From contig NZ_CP159485.1 in the NCBI RefSeq assembly GCF_040515995.1, positions 1,736,001 through 1,800,000 on the forward strand: a stretch of 64,000 nucleotides of DNA. Direction: 5' to 3'. A program made the position numbers and the translations under genes. Positions 24,944 through 34,283 of the stretch are shown here, in pieces; the first letter of the stretch is position 1; every line of letters starts with the position of its first letter. The DNA is from Proteinivorax hydrogeniformans (GTDB lineage Bacteria > Bacillota > Proteinivoracia > Proteinivoracales > Proteinivoracaceae). The notes under the pieces are model-generated. The model made no database searches, was not told where the DNA came from, and saw nothing but the letters and a program-made list of their open reading frames with translations.

Positions 24944-25600
24944 TTAACGCACTAGTTGACGAATAATACTGTAGCATTGTTTTCCCCTGTGAAAATAGCC
25001 TCTTAAATCATTTTCTGTATAACGGTGAGTCATCTGAGTTTCTATCTCTAATATTTTAAAGCCTTGTTTAGCTGCCGCTTTGTTCATAGCCATCTCTACT
25101 CCAAAACCTTTAGCAAATGGTGTGCAAAGCTGAAATACTTCCTTAGTCATCACTCGCTGCCCTGATAAAGGGAATAAAAGAGATAGTCCGGTTGCTAACT
25201 TAAGGCCTTTTTGCGCTACCTTTTGAGTTACGCCCAATCCGCCTTTCTTTTGGCCAGTAGGGAATGAGGCTATGGCCATCTCACATTCACCACTTTTTAC
25301 AGGTATGATTAGCTTTTGTAACTCTTTAGAGCTTTCTCCTAAATCTGCATCAACCATAGCTATATAAGGGTTGTCTTTTGCGTACTGCAATAGTTCATTT
25401 AAAGCGCCACCTTTACCCTGATTTTTACCGTTTGAAATTAAAATATCAGGATTTGCTTTGTGCGCTTCCTTGTATGTGCCATCGCTTGATCCATCGTCCA
25501 CGACGCAAATTTTCTCGACATACTCTATGCTTTTTAGTCCTAAAATCGTCTCTTTTATTGTTTTTTCCTCATTAAAAGCCGGCACTAACACAGTAACCAT
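24944..25600 (-). CDS. Family 2 glycosyltransferase
   Basis: 218-aa GT-A fold enzyme: VTVLVPAFNEEKTI at the N-terminus, VVDDGSSDGT (nucleotide-sugar binding) and MVDADLGES (DxD-type metal site). No transmembrane tail is seen, unlike dolichyl-phosphate-mannose-synthase-like members. Between steB and the MraY-like gene, so probably part of the same cell-envelope glycan step. Donor and acceptor not identifiable. Confidence 0.85.
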   Translation of the reverse strand: MVTVLVPAFNEEKTIKETILGLKSIEYVEKICVVDDGSSDGTYKEAHKANPDILISNGKNQGKGGALNELLQYAKDNPYIAMVDADLGESSKELQKLIIPVKSGECEMAIASFPTGQKKGGLGVTQKVAQKGLKLATGLSLLFPLSGQRVMTKEVFQLCTPFAKGFGVEMAMNKAAAKQGFKILEIETQMTHRYTENDLRGYFHRGKQCYSIIRQLVR

Positions 25601-25623
25601 TTTTACCTAACTCCCCTTTAGTC

Positions 25624-26397
25624 TTATTTAATAGATTGTAAAACCTGTAATAAGCCTGTACTTTGATTTACTCCCCTTATGATTGAAGCTGAATGATGAA
25701 AGCTTTTTTCAAAATCCTTATCCACATCTTCACTTAGGGCAATTATCACATTTAGCCCTTGCTTGGCAAAAGCATTTGCTATTTCCGCTAAAGATTTATC
25801 GTAGTGCTCATCTTTAAAGAGAAAAACATAGGTTTGTGCATTACTAGGTAGTGCCTCACCTTCAAATGAAGCAAGTTTCATTTCCTGCAGAGAAAGGAAG
25901 TGCGTAAACTCCTGAGTATTTATACCCATGGCTATTTGTTTTCCTAACAATGTATATAAAGCTTCTACCTCAAGGTTAAGACTTTTACTCAATTTATGTT
26001 TATAAGCTTCCTTTTCCATATTAGAGTTAAGAACAATCTTGTTTATTTTCAAATCGATTTCTTCAAGATAATAACTCCAATCTTCAGTAAGTTGCTGTTC
26101 ATCAAAGAAAAGCAGATTTAAGGGCGTGGAATATTCTCTGCGATCTAATGTTTTATAAAACAGATCTCGCTCTCTTTTTTTAAGATTCCCCTTTAATAAC
26201 TGGGTTTCTTGTAAGCTAGAAATTAGCTCTTTATTTTCTTCTTCAAGATTAACAATTCTGTTTTGCATCAGATCTATTGTGCTCATTTGGCTGTTAGAAA
26301 TAACTCCATCACTTAAAGTTGTACCCACCATTATTCCCAAAGCTAAAGCTACAAAAATAGAAATCACTGTCACTATATGAAATTTAAAACTAGGCAT
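25624..26397 (-). CDS. steB: SteB/MctB-like membrane-anchored coiled-coil protein
   Basis: 257-aa protein of the family often annotated as copper transporter MctB: short cytoplasmic start, one membrane helix (about 8-28, VTVISIFVALALGIMVG), a coiled coil (about 45-75, NRIVNLEEENKELISSLQET) and an extracytoplasmic alpha/beta domain. In actinobacteria SteA and SteB act together in cell separation and peptidoglycan hydrolase control. The adjacent steA supports that role over copper transport. ATG behind AAGGAGA. Confidence 0.8.
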   Translation of the reverse strand: MPSFKFHIVTVISIFVALALGIMVGTTLSDGVISNSQMSTIDLMQNRIVNLEEENKELISSLQETQLLKGNLKKRERDLFYKTLDRREYSTPLNLLFFDEQQLTEDWSYYLEEIDLKINKIVLNSNMEKEAYKHKLSKSLNLEVEALYTLLGKQIAMGINTQEFTHFLSLQEMKLASFEGEALPSNAQTYVFLFKDEHYDKSLAEIANAFAKQGLNVIIALSEDVDKDFEKSFHHSASIIRGVNQSTGLLQVLQSIK

Positions 26398-26411
26398 TAA
26401 TTATCTCCTTT

Positions 26412-27524
26412 CTAGAAAAAGGTATACCTTAACCTCATCAAAAACAGTTTGAGTATTTGCTGTATTGTTTGTGAGTACAATATAAGAACAAAAAAAGGTA
26501 ATAAAAGAGCCGCTATTAACCCTAAAATTGACCTGGCTTTAACAGGCCTGCTATAAAGTGAGCTAACCCCTTTAGCATCAATTAGCTTTGGCCCAACCTT
26601 AAGTCTAACTAAAAAGGTACTAGCCATCCCTTTTCTTCCTTTTTCCAAAAAATCTATCATGTTAGAATGAGTTCCCAAAGCAATTAAAATCTCAGCCTGA
26701 TGCTGATAAGCCATTAGTAACGCTATATCTTCGCTTGTACCTGGTGCAAATACAGTCTTATAATTTATCCCTAACTCCTGTAATCTCTGAGATGCGGGGA
26801 CTCTACCATCAGGAAAACCATGGGCAATAACTTCATCAGCCATTTTTAAGCCATTGTCAGAAACGCTATCCATATCCCCCACTATAATGTGTGGTTTAAG
26901 CCTATGATTTAACAGCGCATCAGCACCACCATCCACAGCGATTAACACCGGCTTTACTTCCTTTATGTAATTTTCCATTGCTGCTAAATCTTCTTTGTAA
27001 TTCTTGCCCCTCACCACGACTACTACGGGCTTTCCTTTAATTCTTGTTTTTATGTCAGGTACAGAAAGGTTGCCGGTAACAAGTTTCTTCTCTTTTTTGG
27101 CGTAATCTAATGTATTTTCTATAAAAGCATCTAAAACATTGTTAAAATTTCGTTCAGCACCTTCTAACAACTTAGCTAGCTTTTCTGAGTCTATAGGCTG
27201 TTGTAAATTAACATTAAACTCTTTAATTATATTATTTTCAACTTCGATTTTCTGCCCGTACTTTAATTTATCCCATAGCTTTCTGGGTGCATCATCCCAA
27301 AGGAGAATGCCTTTTTTAATTAAGATTTCAGGTCCTTTATTAGGGTAAAATCCAGAGATAGACTTATTTACATTAATAACTCCCCTTACCTTCTTTTCAG
27401 CTAAGCCGATAGCGGCCATTTCGTCTATATCCTTATGATCAATTAAGGCAACATCTCCTGCACTTAGTTCTGGTATTAAGTCTTTTGTCTTTTTCCCCTT
27501 TTTCAATACTGCAAAAATATACAT
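26412..27524 (-). CDS. steA: SteA-like cytokinetic-ring protein (thiamine pyrophosphokinase-like fold)
   Basis: 370-aa protein: an N-terminal domain with SAGDVALIDHKDIDEMAA and RGVINVNKSISG, a central TPK-like catalytic fold (LIAVDGGADALLNHRLKPH, VGDMDSVSD, GTSEDIALLMAY), and a C-terminal membrane helix (about 335-357). This is the architecture of the SteA family, which partners SteB. The Asp residues of the TPK pyrophosphate site are present, but thiamine activity is not implied. 14 bp upstream of steB. Confidence 0.82.
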   Translation of the reverse strand: MYIFAVLKKGKKTKDLIPELSAGDVALIDHKDIDEMAAIGLAEKKVRGVINVNKSISGFYPNKGPEILIKKGILLWDDAPRKLWDKLKYGQKIEVENNIIKEFNVNLQQPIDSEKLAKLLEGAERNFNNVLDAFIENTLDYAKKEKKLVTGNLSVPDIKTRIKGKPVVVVVRGKNYKEDLAAMENYIKEVKPVLIAVDGGADALLNHRLKPHIIVGDMDSVSDNGLKMADEVIAHGFPDGRVPASQRLQELGINYKTVFAPGTSEDIALLMAYQHQAEILIALGTHSNMIDFLEKGRKGMASTFLVRLKVGPKLIDAKGVSSLYSRPVKARSILGLIAALLLPFFVLILYSQTIQQILKLFLMRLRYTFF

Positions 27525-27590
27525 TAATACACCCCACTGCTATTTTTTCATATAACATGTATTATGGTATTGATTTCCATCTTTATACAA

Positions 27591-27623
27591 AAAAACCTTA
27601 GCCCTTTGTTGGGCTAAGGTTTT
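27591..27623 (-). terminator. Terminator after spo0A
   Basis: 13-bp perfect stem AAAACCTTAGCCC / GGGCTAAGGTTTT with a 6-nt loop just past the spo0A stop, followed by T-rich DNA on the minus strand. Confidence 0.88.
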
Positions 27624-27625
27624 AA

Positions 27626-28441
27626 TTAAAGTGCCACCTTTTTTTTCTCATTTATCCTTATATTATCTGATATTCTTGCAATAAATTCCGAATTTGTTGG
27701 TTTTCCTTTGTCACTTCTTATGGAGTACTTAAATAGTTTATTAACAATTTGAATATTATTTCTTCCATTCCAGGCAGATTCTATTGCATGCCTTATCGCC
27801 CTTTCCACTCTAGAAGGAGTGGTATCAAATTTCTCAGCTACCGTTGGGTATAGCACTTTAGTAATCGAATTAATCATGCTGGGATCTTCAATTACTAATG
27901 TGATTGCTTGCTTCAAAAATGCGTACCCTTTTATGTGGGAAGGAACGCCCATTTCTAAAAGAATAGTTGTTATTACTTCTTCTAAGTCAACCTCTTCATT
28001 ATGGTTATGTTTGCTAGACAGGTCCATATTACTATTTCTTAAAGTCTGACCTTCTCCTCCATATGTACGTTTGTGGTGAAGCTGCCTAATTCTATCAACA
28101 AGAACTCCCATATCAAAAGGTTTAAGGACGTAATAATCCGCGCCTAACTCTAAAGCCTCTTTTGTTATTTTTTCTTGCCCAAAAGCTGTTAGCATAATAA
28201 CGCTCAAATCTCTAGAAAGTTCTTGATCCTTGCTTAGCTTTTCAAGTACTCCTAATCCATCTAAGTGTGGCATTATGATATCTAGAACCATTACATCAGG
28301 CTCAAGCTTAGGTAACGCTTCTAATGCCTCCACCCCATTATGTGCAGTACCTACGATCTCGATATCATCTACTGCATCAAAAAACTCCGATAGCAATCCA
28401 CAAAATTCTTCATTATCATCTACAATAAGTACCTTTATCAT
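27626..28441 (-). CDS. spo0A: Sporulation master response regulator Spo0A
   Basis: 271-aa two-domain regulator. The receiver domain has acidic D8/D9, phospho-acceptor D54 (VMVLDIIMPHLDG), T85 and K107 (LKPFD). The C-terminal Spo0A DNA-binding domain shows the family helices GVPSHIKGYAFLKQAI and PSRVERAIRHAIESAW. Phosphorylated Spo0A binds TGTCGAA boxes and starts sporulation. ATG with GAGGGGG 7 nt upstream. Downstream of spoIVB, the universal order in endospore formers. Two promoters with Spo0A boxes lie in the 288-bp upstream gap, implying autoregulation. Confidence 0.98.
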   Translation of the reverse strand: MIKVLIVDDNEEFCGLLSEFFDAVDDIEIVGTAHNGVEALEALPKLEPDVMVLDIIMPHLDGLGVLEKLSKDQELSRDLSVIMLTAFGQEKITKEALELGADYYVLKPFDMGVLVDRIRQLHHKRTYGGEGQTLRNSNMDLSSKHNHNEEVDLEEVITTILLEMGVPSHIKGYAFLKQAITLVIEDPSMINSITKVLYPTVAEKFDTTPSRVERAIRHAIESAWNGRNNIQIVNKLFKYSIRSDKGKPTNSEFIARISDNIRINEKKKVAL

Positions 28442-28477
28442 TTTTTTTCCCCCTCATTTTATTTTCTCCCATTACTT

Positions 28478-28506
28478 CCATTCGACAAACTGTCAATATA
28501 TCCTTT
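28478..28506 (-). promoter_or_regulatory. Sigma H promoter of spo0A overlapping a Spo0A box
   Basis: Minus-strand AAAGGATAT (28498-28506), 11-nt spacer, GTCGAATGG (28478-28486): full matches to the sigma H -35 RnAGGAwww and -10 RnnGAATww. A perfect 0A box TGTCGAA (28481-28487) overlaps the -10. Equivalent of the Bacillus Ps promoter. Confidence 0.75.
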
Positions 28507-28625
28507 TTATTTTCGTTATTTTTTCAATATTATATCTTATTTTTTTATTTACTGTAAAAAGATCCAATAATCCTTTAAAATGTGGCGTTGTAGCATTTTA
28601 CAAAGTTTTTGTTTTTTAAACATAT

Positions 28626-28654
28626 ATTATCAAAATTCGACAAGTTAAGGTAAA
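28626..28654 (-). promoter_or_regulatory. Sigma A-type distal promoter of spo0A with Spo0A box
   Basis: Minus-strand TTTACC (28649-28654), 17-nt spacer, GATAAT (28626-28631). The spacer holds a perfect 0A box TGTCGAA (28636-28642). Resembles the vegetative Pv promoter repressed by Spo0A~P. Confidence 0.6.
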
Positions 28655-28707
28655 AAACTTATTTTATGTTATATCTGTTTAAATTCTGGCTAAAGTGAAT
28701 AAAATAA

Positions 28708-28735
28708 AACTAAGGAAAAAGAATTTTCCTTAGTT
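28708..28735 (-). terminator. Terminator after spoIVB
   Basis: 12-bp perfect stem AACTAAGGAAAA / TTTTCCTTAGTT with AGAA loop. The spoIVB stop codon lies within the stem. Confidence 0.78.
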
Positions 28736-30022
28736 TAGCATATCAGATTCAAGTATCATCCATTCTATAAAACACCCATACCCCTTAGCTGGCTCATTGA
28801 CAAAAACATGAGTCACAGCCCCTACAAGTTTGTCGTTTTGAATGATTGGACTACCACTCATACCTTGTATAATGCCCCCTGTTTTTTCTAATAGCCTCTC
28901 ATCTGTAATCTTTATAACCATTCCCTTAGTCTGCGGTGAATTCTGAGATAATATCTTCTCTATTTCTATATCAAAAGACTCAACTTTATCACCTTCAACA
29001 ACTGTTAAAATTTCCGCTGGACCTGTTTGTGCTTGGTGCTTTAGTCCTATTTTTAATGGTTCTTTATTTTGTACATTTCCAAGCTGGTCTAACTTGCCAA
29101 AAATGCCGAAGTGTGAGTTTTTGGTAATGTCACCATGAAAAGTATCGCTTCCTTTAAACACACCTCTTTTTTCCCCTGGATTACCTTGCCTACCAGGTAT
29201 TACGCCAGTGATATTAGCTTCAACCACACTTCCATATTCTAAGCTTAACGGGGCGTTATTTCTGTCCATAATTATATGGCCCAAAGCTCCGTATGTTTTA
29301 GAATTTGGATCGACGAAAGTTAAAGTGCCTACTCCTGCAGTTGTATCTTTTATAAATAACCCGATTCTATAACTATTTGTCTCGCTACACATTTTTGGTG
29401 AAACTTTAGCATCAAAAATCTTATCCTCTCTTCTGACAGTAAACAATATTTTTTCCCCTTTTGAAGCTCCTAGTTCAATGGCTGAGGCTGCTTCAGATAT
29501 ATCAGTAACTTTCTTGTTATTTACCTTTAAAATCACATCCCCTGGCTGTATACCTGCATTTTTTGCAGGTTTTGTGCTTCCTCCATCAGAATAAACTTTG
29601 TCAGTTCCTACCACTATTACACCCTCATCGCTAACTCTAACTCCGATTGACTCTCCACCAGGTATTACCTCCATAGGCGGAACAACTTCAACATTAACTT
29701 TCCTTAGCGGTATCAATCCCAGCAGATTAAAGGTTAGCTCATATGAGCCAGTTTCACCAGGTAACATCGCCAATGTCTCAGAAGTATCTAAGGGCAATGA
29801 ATCGTTAGATATCGGGGCACCATTTATATAAAAGTCATTAGCTTCACCTTTAACACTTACACCCATTGGTAAGCCAAAATCAAGGTAATGCTCTTGACCT
29901 GTAAACATCCTTACGCTTTCTGGAACGCTATAATAGGTACGCATTGGAGAGCTAAAAGCCGCTACAGCTATTAGCACTACTAGTAAAAACCCTAGTATTT
30001 TATTGTTTTTCAAATTACACAA
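28730..30022 (-). CDS. spoIVB: SpoIVB peptidase (S55)
   Basis: Serine peptidase secreted by the forespore to trigger pro-sigma K processing. From the TTG at 30022 the protein is 430 aa (Bacillus SpoIVB about 426): N-terminal membrane anchor (about 9-28), a PDZ domain (AGIQPGDVILKVNNK), then the S55 domain with the catalytic His in YGALGHII and Ser in GMSGSPI. The TTG is chosen because GAGGAGG precedes it by 7 nt; the longer ORF adds 37 basic residues without a ribosome site. Located between recN and spo0A as in other endospore formers. Confidence 0.95.
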   Translation of the reverse strand: MCNLKNNKILGFLLVVLIAVAAFSSPMRTYYSVPESVRMFTGQEHYLDFGLPMGVSVKGEANDFYINGAPISNDSLPLDTSETLAMLPGETGSYELTFNLLGLIPLRKVNVEVVPPMEVIPGGESIGVRVSDEGVIVVGTDKVYSDGGSTKPAKNAGIQPGDVILKVNNKKVTDISEAASAIELGASKGEKILFTVRREDKIFDAKVSPKMCSETNSYRIGLFIKDTTAGVGTLTFVDPNSKTYGALGHIIMDRNNAPLSLEYGSVVEANITGVIPGRQGNPGEKRGVFKGSDTFHGDITKNSHFGIFGKLDQLGNVQNKEPLKIGLKHQAQTGPAEILTVVEGDKVESFDIEIEKILSQNSPQTKGMVIKITDERLLEKTGGIIQGMSGSPIIQNDKLVGAVTHVFVNEPAKGYGCFIEWMILESDMLN

Positions 30023-30131
30023 ATTACCACCTCCTCTTATTAGTCTTGTATTTTTAAATTGTCCTTTTACTTTTCTTTTTATGCCGTTAGGTTTACATAA
30101 CACCGTGTTTTTATTTGGCATAATAGACAAC

Positions 30132-30187
30132 AAAAACAGGGTATAAAAAACTCGGCACCAAAGCCGCGTTCTTTATACCCTGTTTTT
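30132..30187 (-). terminator. Terminator after recN
   Basis: 15-16-bp outer stem (AAAAACAGGGTATAAA / TTTATACCCTGTTTTT) with an inner CGGC/GCCG pairing, 12 nt past the recN stop. Confidence 0.85.
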
Positions 30188-30198
30188 TAAAATTAATT

Positions 30199-31935
30199 TT
30201 AGTTATTCATATTTTTTTTGATAGAATCTGCTAAAGCCAATATCTCCCTGGCATTGTTAATGGTCCCCTGAGTCATTTCAGCACCACTAATCATGCGCGC
30301 AATTTCTTCGATTTTTTTTGTATCATCTAAGGAAATAATATCAGTCAGTGTCCGACCTTTTTGTTGGCACTTTTCAATTTTAAAATGCTTATCAGCCATG
30401 GCACAGACTTGAGGTAAATGGCTGACACATAACACTTGTCTGTTTTTACTTAGGTCATATAACTTTTCTGCAACTTTTTGCGCAGTCCTTCCACCTATAC
30501 CAGTATCAACCTCATCAAATATCAAAGTGTCGATTTTTTCTTTTTCAGCTAGTATGTTTTTAATTGCCAACATTACCCTAGACATTTCTCCGCCAGAGGC
30601 TATTTTAGCTAAGGGTTTTAAAGGCTCACCTGGGTTTGTGGAAATTAAAAACTCAACTACATCCAAGCCTTCTTCATGTATCGCTATCCTTTTACCATTA
30701 TAGTCTATACCGTCATTTTCATCATGCTTTAAACTAAAGTCAACGAAAAACTCAATATCTTTCATCGACATATCTTGTAAGTTAGCCTTAATTTCTCTGG
30801 AAATATCTTCAGCTATTCTTTTCCTAGTTTTTGTTATGTTAAAGCCTTTTTTTAAGATTTTGCTCTCAATTTCTTCTAGTTGGCCATTAAGTCTTTTAAA
30901 GCTTTCTTCACTATCTATTAAGGCGTCAAGTTCTTGCTGCTTACTTTGCTTATAGCTTAGAATTTCCTCGATAGTGTTACCATATTTCCTTTTTAACCTA
31001 TTTATTTCTTCTATGCGATTCTCCACTTCTGTAAGGGAGTGTGGGTCCATATCTAAGCCTTCGCTATAAGCCAAAAGCTCTCTAGAAACATCTTCTAAAT
31101 TAAACAAAGCATTTTCTATAACTTCTGTCATACCTTTAAGACTGTCATCTTTTTCAGCCATAGCCTTTAAGTCTGTAGCCACTACGCCTAAAGTTTCTGT
31201 TACAGAAGCCTCAGTCTTTCCTGAGTAAATTTGTTGATATGCATTCTGTGTACTATCATATAGTTTTTGTGAGTTTATTAGCTTGTCTAATTTTTTATCA
31301 AGCTCTTCCTCTTCCCCTTGATAAAGGTTAGCTGACTCAATTTCATCGATTTCATACTTTAAAAGGTCCATTTGTCTTTCCCTATTTTCTACGTTACTAA
31401 AAAGTTTGGCTAGTTTTCTCTTTATTTCGATTCTTTTCTTATAAAGCTCTTGATAAATCCCCATCTCTTTGGCAAAGCTTGCTTCGCCGAATAAATCTAA
31501 AATATCGATATGCTGAGTTGGATCTAATAAAGAATGATGTTGGTGCTGGCTATGCAAATCTATAATCGGCCTAGTTAAACTTTTTAACATGCCCACCGTT
31601 ATTAGTTTGCCGTTTACCCGAACTAAGCTTTTGCCTTGTTGATATACATCTCTTTCGATGATCAACTGGTTATCTTCTGCGTCTATACCATAACTTTGTC
31701 GAAGTTTTTCTGCATATTCTTCTCTAATTGAAAAAAGACCTGTTATTGTACTTTTTTCTTCTCCTGCCCTTATGGATTCTGTAGATGCTCTTCCCCCTAA
31801 CAAAAGGCCCAGCGCTCCTACAATGATAGACTTCCCCGCACCAGTTTCACCAGAGAGTATATTCAATCCAAGATCAAAATCAAGCTCTAACTTATCAATC
31901 AAAGCAAAATTTTCGATGATTAATTTATTAACCAT
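30199..31935 (-). CDS. recN: DNA repair protein RecN
   Basis: SMC-like ATPase in double-strand-break repair (578 aa, normal length). Walker A GETGAGKS (29-36), long coiled-coil segments (about 160-220 and 290-370), ABC signature ASGGEMSRVMLAI and Walker B DTLIFDEVDTGIGG are all intact. The usual neighbour argR/ahrC is absent; nadK lies 14 bp upstream instead. Confidence 0.97.
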   Translation of the reverse strand: MVNKLIIENFALIDKLELDFDLGLNILSGETGAGKSIIVGALGLLLGGRASTESIRAGEEKSTITGLFSIREEYAEKLRQSYGIDAEDNQLIIERDVYQQGKSLVRVNGKLITVGMLKSLTRPIIDLHSQHQHHSLLDPTQHIDILDLFGEASFAKEMGIYQELYKKRIEIKRKLAKLFSNVENRERQMDLLKYEIDEIESANLYQGEEEELDKKLDKLINSQKLYDSTQNAYQQIYSGKTEASVTETLGVVATDLKAMAEKDDSLKGMTEVIENALFNLEDVSRELLAYSEGLDMDPHSLTEVENRIEEINRLKRKYGNTIEEILSYKQSKQQELDALIDSEESFKRLNGQLEEIESKILKKGFNITKTRKRIAEDISREIKANLQDMSMKDIEFFVDFSLKHDENDGIDYNGKRIAIHEEGLDVVEFLISTNPGEPLKPLAKIASGGEMSRVMLAIKNILAEKEKIDTLIFDEVDTGIGGRTAQKVAEKLYDLSKNRQVLCVSHLPQVCAMADKHFKIEKCQQKGRTLTDIISLDDTKKIEEIARMISGAEMTQGTINNAREILALADSIKKNMNN

Positions 31936-31949
31936 AAAACCCCTCCCAA

Positions 31950-32801
31950 CTACTTTCGAGTGCCTCTATTTAGCTTAAGACGTAATATGTCAAAAAAGTT
32001 TTTCCCTTGTATTTTTACAACAGGGATAACATAGTCACTTAACTCTATAACCACAGTATCATAAGCATGCAGTTTGATGGATTTCTGACCATCTACAGTT
32101 AACATTACTTCCTGGTTTATATCATTTAACTTAATTTTGACTTGTGAATTATTACTAACTACCACGCTTCTTGAATGCAGAGAATGAGGACATATTGGAG
32201 AGATAACCATAGATGAGACATTTGGAGCTATAATGGGGCCCCCTGCAGAAAGGGAGTACCCAGTTGAGCCGGTGGGAGTACTGACAATAACACCATCTCC
32301 TGAGTAAGTTTCTAAAAAGACGTCATCCACATATGTACTACATTGAATTATTCTTGCTAGTGGTCCTTTTGCTATTGTTATTTCATTAAGAGCTCTAGTT
32401 TTTTCTATAACCTTACCATCTCTATATACTTTAGCAACAACCATGTCTCTATTTTCAATTGTATATTTTCCCTCATTAATTTTTAAAATAGTATCCTTTA
32501 AATCTTTTACCTCAACCTCGGTTAAAAATCCTAAGTGGCCTAGATTCACCCCTAACATGGGTATTTTATGGGTGGCGTACTTGCGAGCTATACTTAAAAA
32601 AGTCCCATCTCCGCCTAACACTAATATAAGCTCAATATTTTCCGGCAAATTTACGCTTGGGAAAACTATTGTATCTTTAATTGGAGTCTCTTCGCATGAA
32701 AAAACTTCATAACCTTTTTCCTTTAAGCTCGCCACAATATCTGTAGAGACCTTGCCGCTGCTTTCTTTGCTAGGATTTAAAAAAATTGCTATGTTTTTCA
32801 T
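31950..32801 (-). CDS. nadK: NAD kinase
   Basis: ATP- or polyphosphate-dependent phosphorylation of NAD to NADP (283 aa). GGDGT (63-67), the NE-containing ALNEITIAKG and SGDGVIVSTPTGSTGYSLSAGG are conserved. Part of the unit 169-aa protein - nadK - recN. ATG with AGAGAGG upstream. Confidence 0.96.
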   Translation of the reverse strand: MKNIAIFLNPSKESSGKVSTDIVASLKEKGYEVFSCEETPIKDTIVFPSVNLPENIELILVLGGDGTFLSIARKYATHKIPMLGVNLGHLGFLTEVEVKDLKDTILKINEGKYTIENRDMVVAKVYRDGKVIEKTRALNEITIAKGPLARIIQCSTYVDDVFLETYSGDGVIVSTPTGSTGYSLSAGGPIIAPNVSSMVISPICPHSLHSRSVVVSNNSQVKIKLNDINQEVMLTVDGQKSIKLHAYDTVVIELSDYVIPVVKIQGKNFFDILRLKLNRGTRK

Positions 32802-32819
32802 TGACTGCCTCTCTTTCTT

Positions 32820-33329
32820 TTATATAACTAGCTTAGCTATTAAAAATCCGATTCCTACAAACAGTACTAGCATGGCTAATCTCAAAATATAACTTTGGTT
32901 ATCTTTTCTGATATCAACAGTACATTCTTTGACATACTTATTTTTAGTTTCTACAAAAACTATGCCATCTATATCATTATAACACGTAATAGTCTTAAGT
33001 ATTTTAACTTTAATAAAATTATCCTTTAAGGACAAGCTTCTGTTTTTAGGCATTGACTCAACTAGAAAGGCTTTCCCATCCTTTTTTACTATAGGGACGG
33101 ACTTGATAAGATCTTCAGATTTAACGTTATCCTTAAAAAAGCATATCTTTTTTGGACTACAATATCCTGAAAACTTATATCCTTTTTGCTCTAACAAATT
33201 GATGGCATAAAGTTTGGGCTTAGCTGATGTAGACCTTGATTTATAATCTTCCAATTTACTTTTAACTATAAAAAAAAACACTAAAATAACTAACGATATT
33301 AGTATGCCTACTTCCAACCTGGTCATCAT
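32820..33329 (-). CDS. Membrane protein of unknown function
   Basis: Not recognised. 169 aa with a hydrophobic segment at each end (about 7-22 and 149-168) and a basic, beta-rich middle containing three Cys. The topology would put both termini on the same side with a soluble domain between. GGGGTGA ribosome site before tandem ATGs. First gene of a unit with nadK and recN, 18 bp before nadK. Confidence 0.7.
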   Translation of the reverse strand: MMTRLEVGILISLVILVFFFIVKSKLEDYKSRSTSAKPKLYAINLLEQKGYKFSGYCSPKKICFFKDNVKSEDLIKSVPIVKKDGKAFLVESMPKNRSLSLKDNFIKVKILKTITCYNDIDGIVFVETKNKYVKECTVDIRKDNQSYILRLAMLVLFVGIGFLIAKLVI

Positions 33330-33457
33330 TTTCGATCACCCCAAGTATACGACTTAAATTTATTAGTATATTATTTCTCTTTTTTTAATGCTTTTCCTTT
33401 TTTTTAAGCTAAAGAGTTTAACCTTAAAATATTAACATTGATAAAAAATCCATAAAA

Positions 33458-33484
33458 AAAGCTACCAAGGTTTTTGGTAGCTTT
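33458..33484 (-). terminator. Terminator of the OLE/dxs/tlyA operon
   Basis: 11-bp perfect stem AAAGCTACCAA / TTGGTAGCTTT with a 5-nt loop overlapping the tlyA stop; a T run follows on the minus strand. Confidence 0.82.
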
Positions 33485-34283
33485 ACACGCTGCTATGAGC
33501 TAAATTAATTATCTCTTCGATAAAATCATCTTCCAACTTTTGGGGACTAGAGTTTCCACATAATAGCAAGTACTCGATATTCCCTTCAGGGCCTTTTATT
33601 GGGGAGTAATTAATATCTATAGTCCCTAAACCAATCTGCTGGGCAAAGTCTACTACTTCTTTAACTACATCAATATGCACCATTTTGTCTCGCACAACAC
33701 CTTTTTTACCAACCCTCTCTCTTCCTGCTTCGAATTGAGGTTTTATTAAAGCCATAACTTGACCATCGTCAGACAAAATTTCCTTAATCTTCGGCAGCAA
33801 AAGTTTCAGTGAAATAAAAGATGCGTCCGCAACTGCAACTTGGGGGCGTGGGTCAAACTGTTCTACCTTTACGTGCCTGAAGTTTGTTCTCTCCATATTT
33901 ACAACTCTCTCATCATTACGTAAAGACCATGCAAGTTGTCCATATCCGACATCAACTGCATACACTAGTTTTGCACTATGCTTTAATGCACAATCTGTAA
34001 AGCCTCCTGTTGACGCACCAACATCTACAATAACTTTACCATCTAACTTTAGGTTAAAAACTTTTATAGCTTTATCAAGTTTTAGTCCTCCCCTACTAAC
34101 ATAGGGGTTGTCATTACCTTTTACGGTTATTGAAATATCTGCGCTAACGTTTGCTCCTGGTTTATCCATTCTTTTTTGTTCACTAAAAACCAAACCAGCC
34201 ATTATCGCTCGCTTTGCTTTTTCACGACTATCGAAATAACCTTGTTCAACCAGTAATTGATCCAATCTTCTTTTTGTTTTCAT
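33483..34283 (-). CDS. tlyA: TlyA-family rRNA 2'-O-methyltransferase
   Basis: 266-aa protein: N-terminal S4 RNA-binding domain (KRRLDQLLVEQGYFDSREKA) and a FtsJ-like SAM methyltransferase domain (VIVDVGASTGGFTDCAL; DASFISLKLLLP). Members methylate cytidines of 16S/23S rRNA. Overlaps the 3' end of dxs by 38 bp, a common dxs-tlyA coupling. Last gene of the long operon carrying OLE RNA. Confidence 0.93.
   Translation of the reverse strand: MKTKRRLDQLLVEQGYFDSREKAKRAIMAGLVFSEQKRMDKPGANVSADISITVKGNDNPYVSRGGLKLDKAIKVFNLKLDGKVIVDVGASTGGFTDCALKHSAKLVYAVDVGYGQLAWSLRNDERVVNMERTNFRHVKVEQFDPRPQVAVADASFISLKLLLPKIKEILSDDGQVMALIKPQFEAGRERVGKKGVVRDKMVHIDVVKEVVDFAQQIGLGTIDINYSPIKGPEGNIEYLLLCGNSSPQKLEDDFIEEIINLAHSSV

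Noticed and set aside
25624..26397. Copper transporter (MctB) function
   Set aside because: Adjacent steA and the coiled-coil layout favour the SteB cell-separation role; no copper motif visible.
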